Source of the DNA: Oscillospiraceae bacterium
Lineage (GTDB): Bacteria > Bacillota > Clostridia > Christensenellales > Aristaeellaceae
Length of the DNA stretch: 6,289 bases
Reading direction: 5' to 3'
NCBI GenBank assembly: GCA_031266295.1
Contig: JAISBH010000147.1
Coordinates: forward strand, 1-6,289
Below are positions 4,955 to 6,289 of the stretch, in pieces (within the stretch, counting starts at the first letter, position 1; each line of letters begins with the position of its first letter). The position numbers were made by a program, and so were the translations under genes. The notes beneath the pieces were generated by a model. The model was given only the letters and a program-made list of their open reading frames with translations. It ran no database searches and was not told where the DNA came from.

Positions 4955-5983
4955 ATGGCCGTATATATCGGGAGCAAGGCAAAACCCGCGAGGTTGACTC
5001 AACCGGGGGATAACTTCGAGGTAGTGATTATCGGCGGCGGTCCGGCAGGCTTGACCGCGGGTTTGTACGCGGCGCGAGCAGGTCTGTCAACGCTGCTGTT
5101 GGAGAAGACGTTCACGGGTGGTCAGGCTGCGACGGCGAACCACGTGGAGAATTATCCGGGGTTTGATAACGGGGTAGGCGGTCCGGAACTGGCGATGGCC
5201 ATGGAGCGCCAGGCGGCGAAGGCTGGGTTGGTTGTGCGCGCGTCGGGGGTCAGCCGTATGGAACTGAAGGGCGACGTGAAGCGGATCACGCTGGAAGGCG
5301 GGATGGTGATCACGGCCAAGGCGGTGATACTGGCGATGGGCGCGCGGCCTAGGAAGACCGGCGTCAGGGGCGAGGCGGAGTTCAGCGGGCGCGGGGTGAG
5401 CTGGTGCGCGACGTGCGACGGCTTCGCGATGAAGGGGAAGAACGCCGCAGTAATAGGCGGGGGAAATACCGCTGCGGAGGATGCGCTGTACCTATCAGGG
5501 ATATGCGAACACGTGACGATCGTACACCGGCGCGCCGAGCTGCGCGCGGATAGATCGCTTGTGAGGAGATTGCTTGAGAATCCGAAGATATCCATATTGT
5601 GGGATCATGTAGTAAAGGCGTTCGAGGGCGAGGAGAAACTGCGCGCGATAGAGGTTGAGAACGTGACGAACCATGAGCGTACAAGGCTGCCGGTGGGCGG
5701 GGTATTCATCGCTATAGGGGAAGATCCGGATACGTCGCTGGCGAAGGATGAGGTCAAGATGAACCGCGAGGGGTATGTATTAGCGGATGAGGACACGCGC
5801 ACGAACCTAGCGGGGGTATATGCGGCGGGTGATTTGCGCGAAAAGCCGTTACGGCAGATTGTGACCGCCGCAGCCGACGGGGCTGTAGCCGCCACCGCCG
5901 CGATGCAGGACTTGCGCTTCAAGGCGCCGGAGCACGACAATGAGGCGGCACGCGGGGTCAGCGTCCATAGCGTAAACGCGTAA
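4955..5983 (+). CDS. trxB: Thioredoxin reductase, NADPH-type (TrxB)
   Basis: The 342-residue cytoplasmic flavoenzyme passes electrons from NADPH through FAD and a redox disulfide to thioredoxin. Motifs in order: FAD-binding GGGPAG (27-32), GGQA (55-58), the active-site CATC (Cys151 and Cys154), the NADPH-binding loop GGGNTAAEDALYLS (168-181), HRR with Arg197 (191-197, the usual 2'-phosphate site), and the C-terminal FAD motif GVYAAGDLREKPLRQIV (287-303). The presence of HRR favours NADPH over NADH or ferredoxin. Compared with typical TrxB (about 310 residues), it has about 15 extra N-terminal residues and a polar tail of about 20 after residue 320. The start has GGGAGG 4 nt upstream, slightly close. 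The gene is monocistronic in this window, and a repeat region begins directly after its stop. Confidence 0.95.
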   Translation: MAVYIGSKAKPARLTQPGDNFEVVIIGGGPAGLTAGLYAARAGLSTLLLEKTFTGGQAATANHVENYPGFDNGVGGPELAMAMERQAAKAGLVVRASGVSRMELKGDVKRITLEGGMVITAKAVILAMGARPRKTGVRGEAEFSGRGVSWCATCDGFAMKGKNAAVIGGGNTAAEDALYLSGICEHVTIVHRRAELRADRSLVRRLLENPKISILWDHVVKAFEGEEKLRAIEVENVTNHERTRLPVGGVFIAIGEDPDTSLAKDEVKMNREGYVLADEDTRTNLAGVYAAGDLREKPLRQIVTAAADGAVAATAAMQDLRFKAPEHDNEAARGVSVHSVNA

Positions 5984-6070
5984 GGGGATCCCCTCTGCCG
6001 CTGCGGCGGCGCGGCGCATCCGCGCCTTCGGGAGGGGGATTGAGATCCCCTCCCGACCTCCCCCGGGGAA
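5984..6070. repeat. GC-rich hairpin cluster after trxB, related to the palindromic repeat
   Basis: The cluster begins directly after the trxB stop with the palindrome GGGGATCCCC (5984-5993). A stretch at 5990-6010 (CCCCTCTG-CGCTGCGGCG) is a diverged copy of the repeat arm at 6072-6092. A 7-bp hairpin follows (GGCGCGG at 6008-6014, CCGCGCC at 6020-6026), then a 9-bp hairpin (6029-6037 with 6047-6055), then CCCCGGGG at 6061-6068. It may end trxB transcription or protect its 3' end, but no T-tract is present. Confidence 0.7.
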
Positions 6071-6149
6071 CCCCCTCTGTCGCTGCGGCGACATCTCCCC
6101 CTGAGGGGGCGATGAGGGTTGTCGGTTACTATGTGGTTCGCAAGCAACG
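6065..6149 (+). repeat. Palindromic repeat element, copy 3, left half only
   Basis: The full left arm at 6071-6123 is the exact inverse of the right arms of copies 1 and 2; with flanking bases, 59 of 59 positions match the complement of 77-135. The interior at 6124-6149 matches 27-52 and 174-199 in the same orientation. The match stops after CAACG at 6149, within one base of the element's dyad centre (AACGTT in copy 1). The right half is absent from the window. It contains the same two small hairpins: GTCGC-TGCG-GCGAC at 6079-6092, and five C, TGA, five G at 6097-6109. Confidence 0.9.
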
Positions 6150-6289
6150 GAGAACTGGTTACGCTACGAGATAGACTATCCAGGTACAACCGGCAGTCCG
6201 AAGCCGGTAGATTGTGTATCACGATGGTCCAGGCGAAGCCTGGTCAGGTTTCGAAAGGGCGGATAGCCCTTCGCAGGGTCCGGGACAGA
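6150..6289 (+). other. Hairpin-rich sequence, possible structured RNA or mobile-element end (partial)
   Basis: No known gene is recognised. Three perfect stems lie close together: ACCGGC/GCCGGT (6189-6194 with 6203-6208, 8-nt loop), CCAGGC-GAA-GCCTGG (6229-6243), and AAGGGC/GCCCTT (6255-6260 with 6266-6271, loop GGATA). The last stem can be extended by CG/CG with a bulged A. Composition and layout differ from the adjoining repeat. Candidates are the non-coding end of an insertion element (for example an IS110-type bridge RNA or an IscB-associated RNA), a group II intron end, or a retron RNA. No diagnostic group II boundary (GTGCG) or domain V is visible. The window ends before any associated protein would appear. 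Confidence 0.4.

Noticed and set aside
5605..6222. 205-residue minus-strand open frame over the trxB 3' end and repeat copy 3
   Set aside because: It is antisense to trxB and made largely of repeat sequence; the open frame reflects GC-rich codon bias.
6224..6289. Open frame from ATG 6224 to the window end (22 codons)
   Set aside because: It has no ribosome binding site and runs through two perfect hairpins. It is too short to judge without downstream sequence.
6150..6289. RNase P RNA, tmRNA or tRNA
   Set aside because: The conserved strings of RNase P (such as the GAGGAAAGTCC region) and tRNA T-arm or CCA features are absent.

Overview
The window looks like chromosomal DNA of an endospore-forming member of the Bacillota, probably a GC-rich, Clostridia-like lineage. 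This rests on three things: a two-gene dipicolinate synthase operon (spoVFA-spoVFB), ribosomal proteins L13 and S9 of Firmicutes type, and a sporulation-type -10 element in front of spoVFA. The exact taxon is inference and cannot be fixed from this sequence alone.

Layout from left to right: 1-299 is a tandem pair of GC-rich, nearly palindromic repeat elements without a gene. 290-1969 (minus) encodes a secreted 559-residue alpha/beta-hydrolase of the putative-esterase family; its stop codon lies at the edge of the repeat block. 1970-2135 is the divergent spacer between this gene and spoVFA. It carries a degenerate 11-12 bp tandem repeat and a good sigma-K/sigma-E-like promoter. 2136-3629 (plus) is spoVFA-spoVFB, followed by a 20-bp perfect inverted repeat. 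3683-3924 holds a strong housekeeping promoter and a structured leader of about 140 nt. It leads into rplM (TTG start) and rpsI, and that operon ends in a textbook intrinsic terminator. 4843-4954 is a short spacer with a weak promoter candidate and a hairpin. 4955-5983 is a thioredoxin reductase. 5984-6289 contains GC-rich hairpins, half of a third copy of the left-end repeat, and then an unrelated hairpin-rich sequence that runs off the window.

The genes fall into independent units rather than one pathway: dipicolinate synthesis for the spore core (mother-cell expression expected), 50S/30S ribosomal proteins (growth expression), cytoplasmic thiol redox, and an extracellular hydrolase. The part least explained by known genes is the right end. 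There the repeat similarity stops within one base of the repeat's dyad centre, and new sequence with three strong hairpins begins. This could be the end of a mobile element or a structured RNA, but I cannot identify it from the part that is visible.
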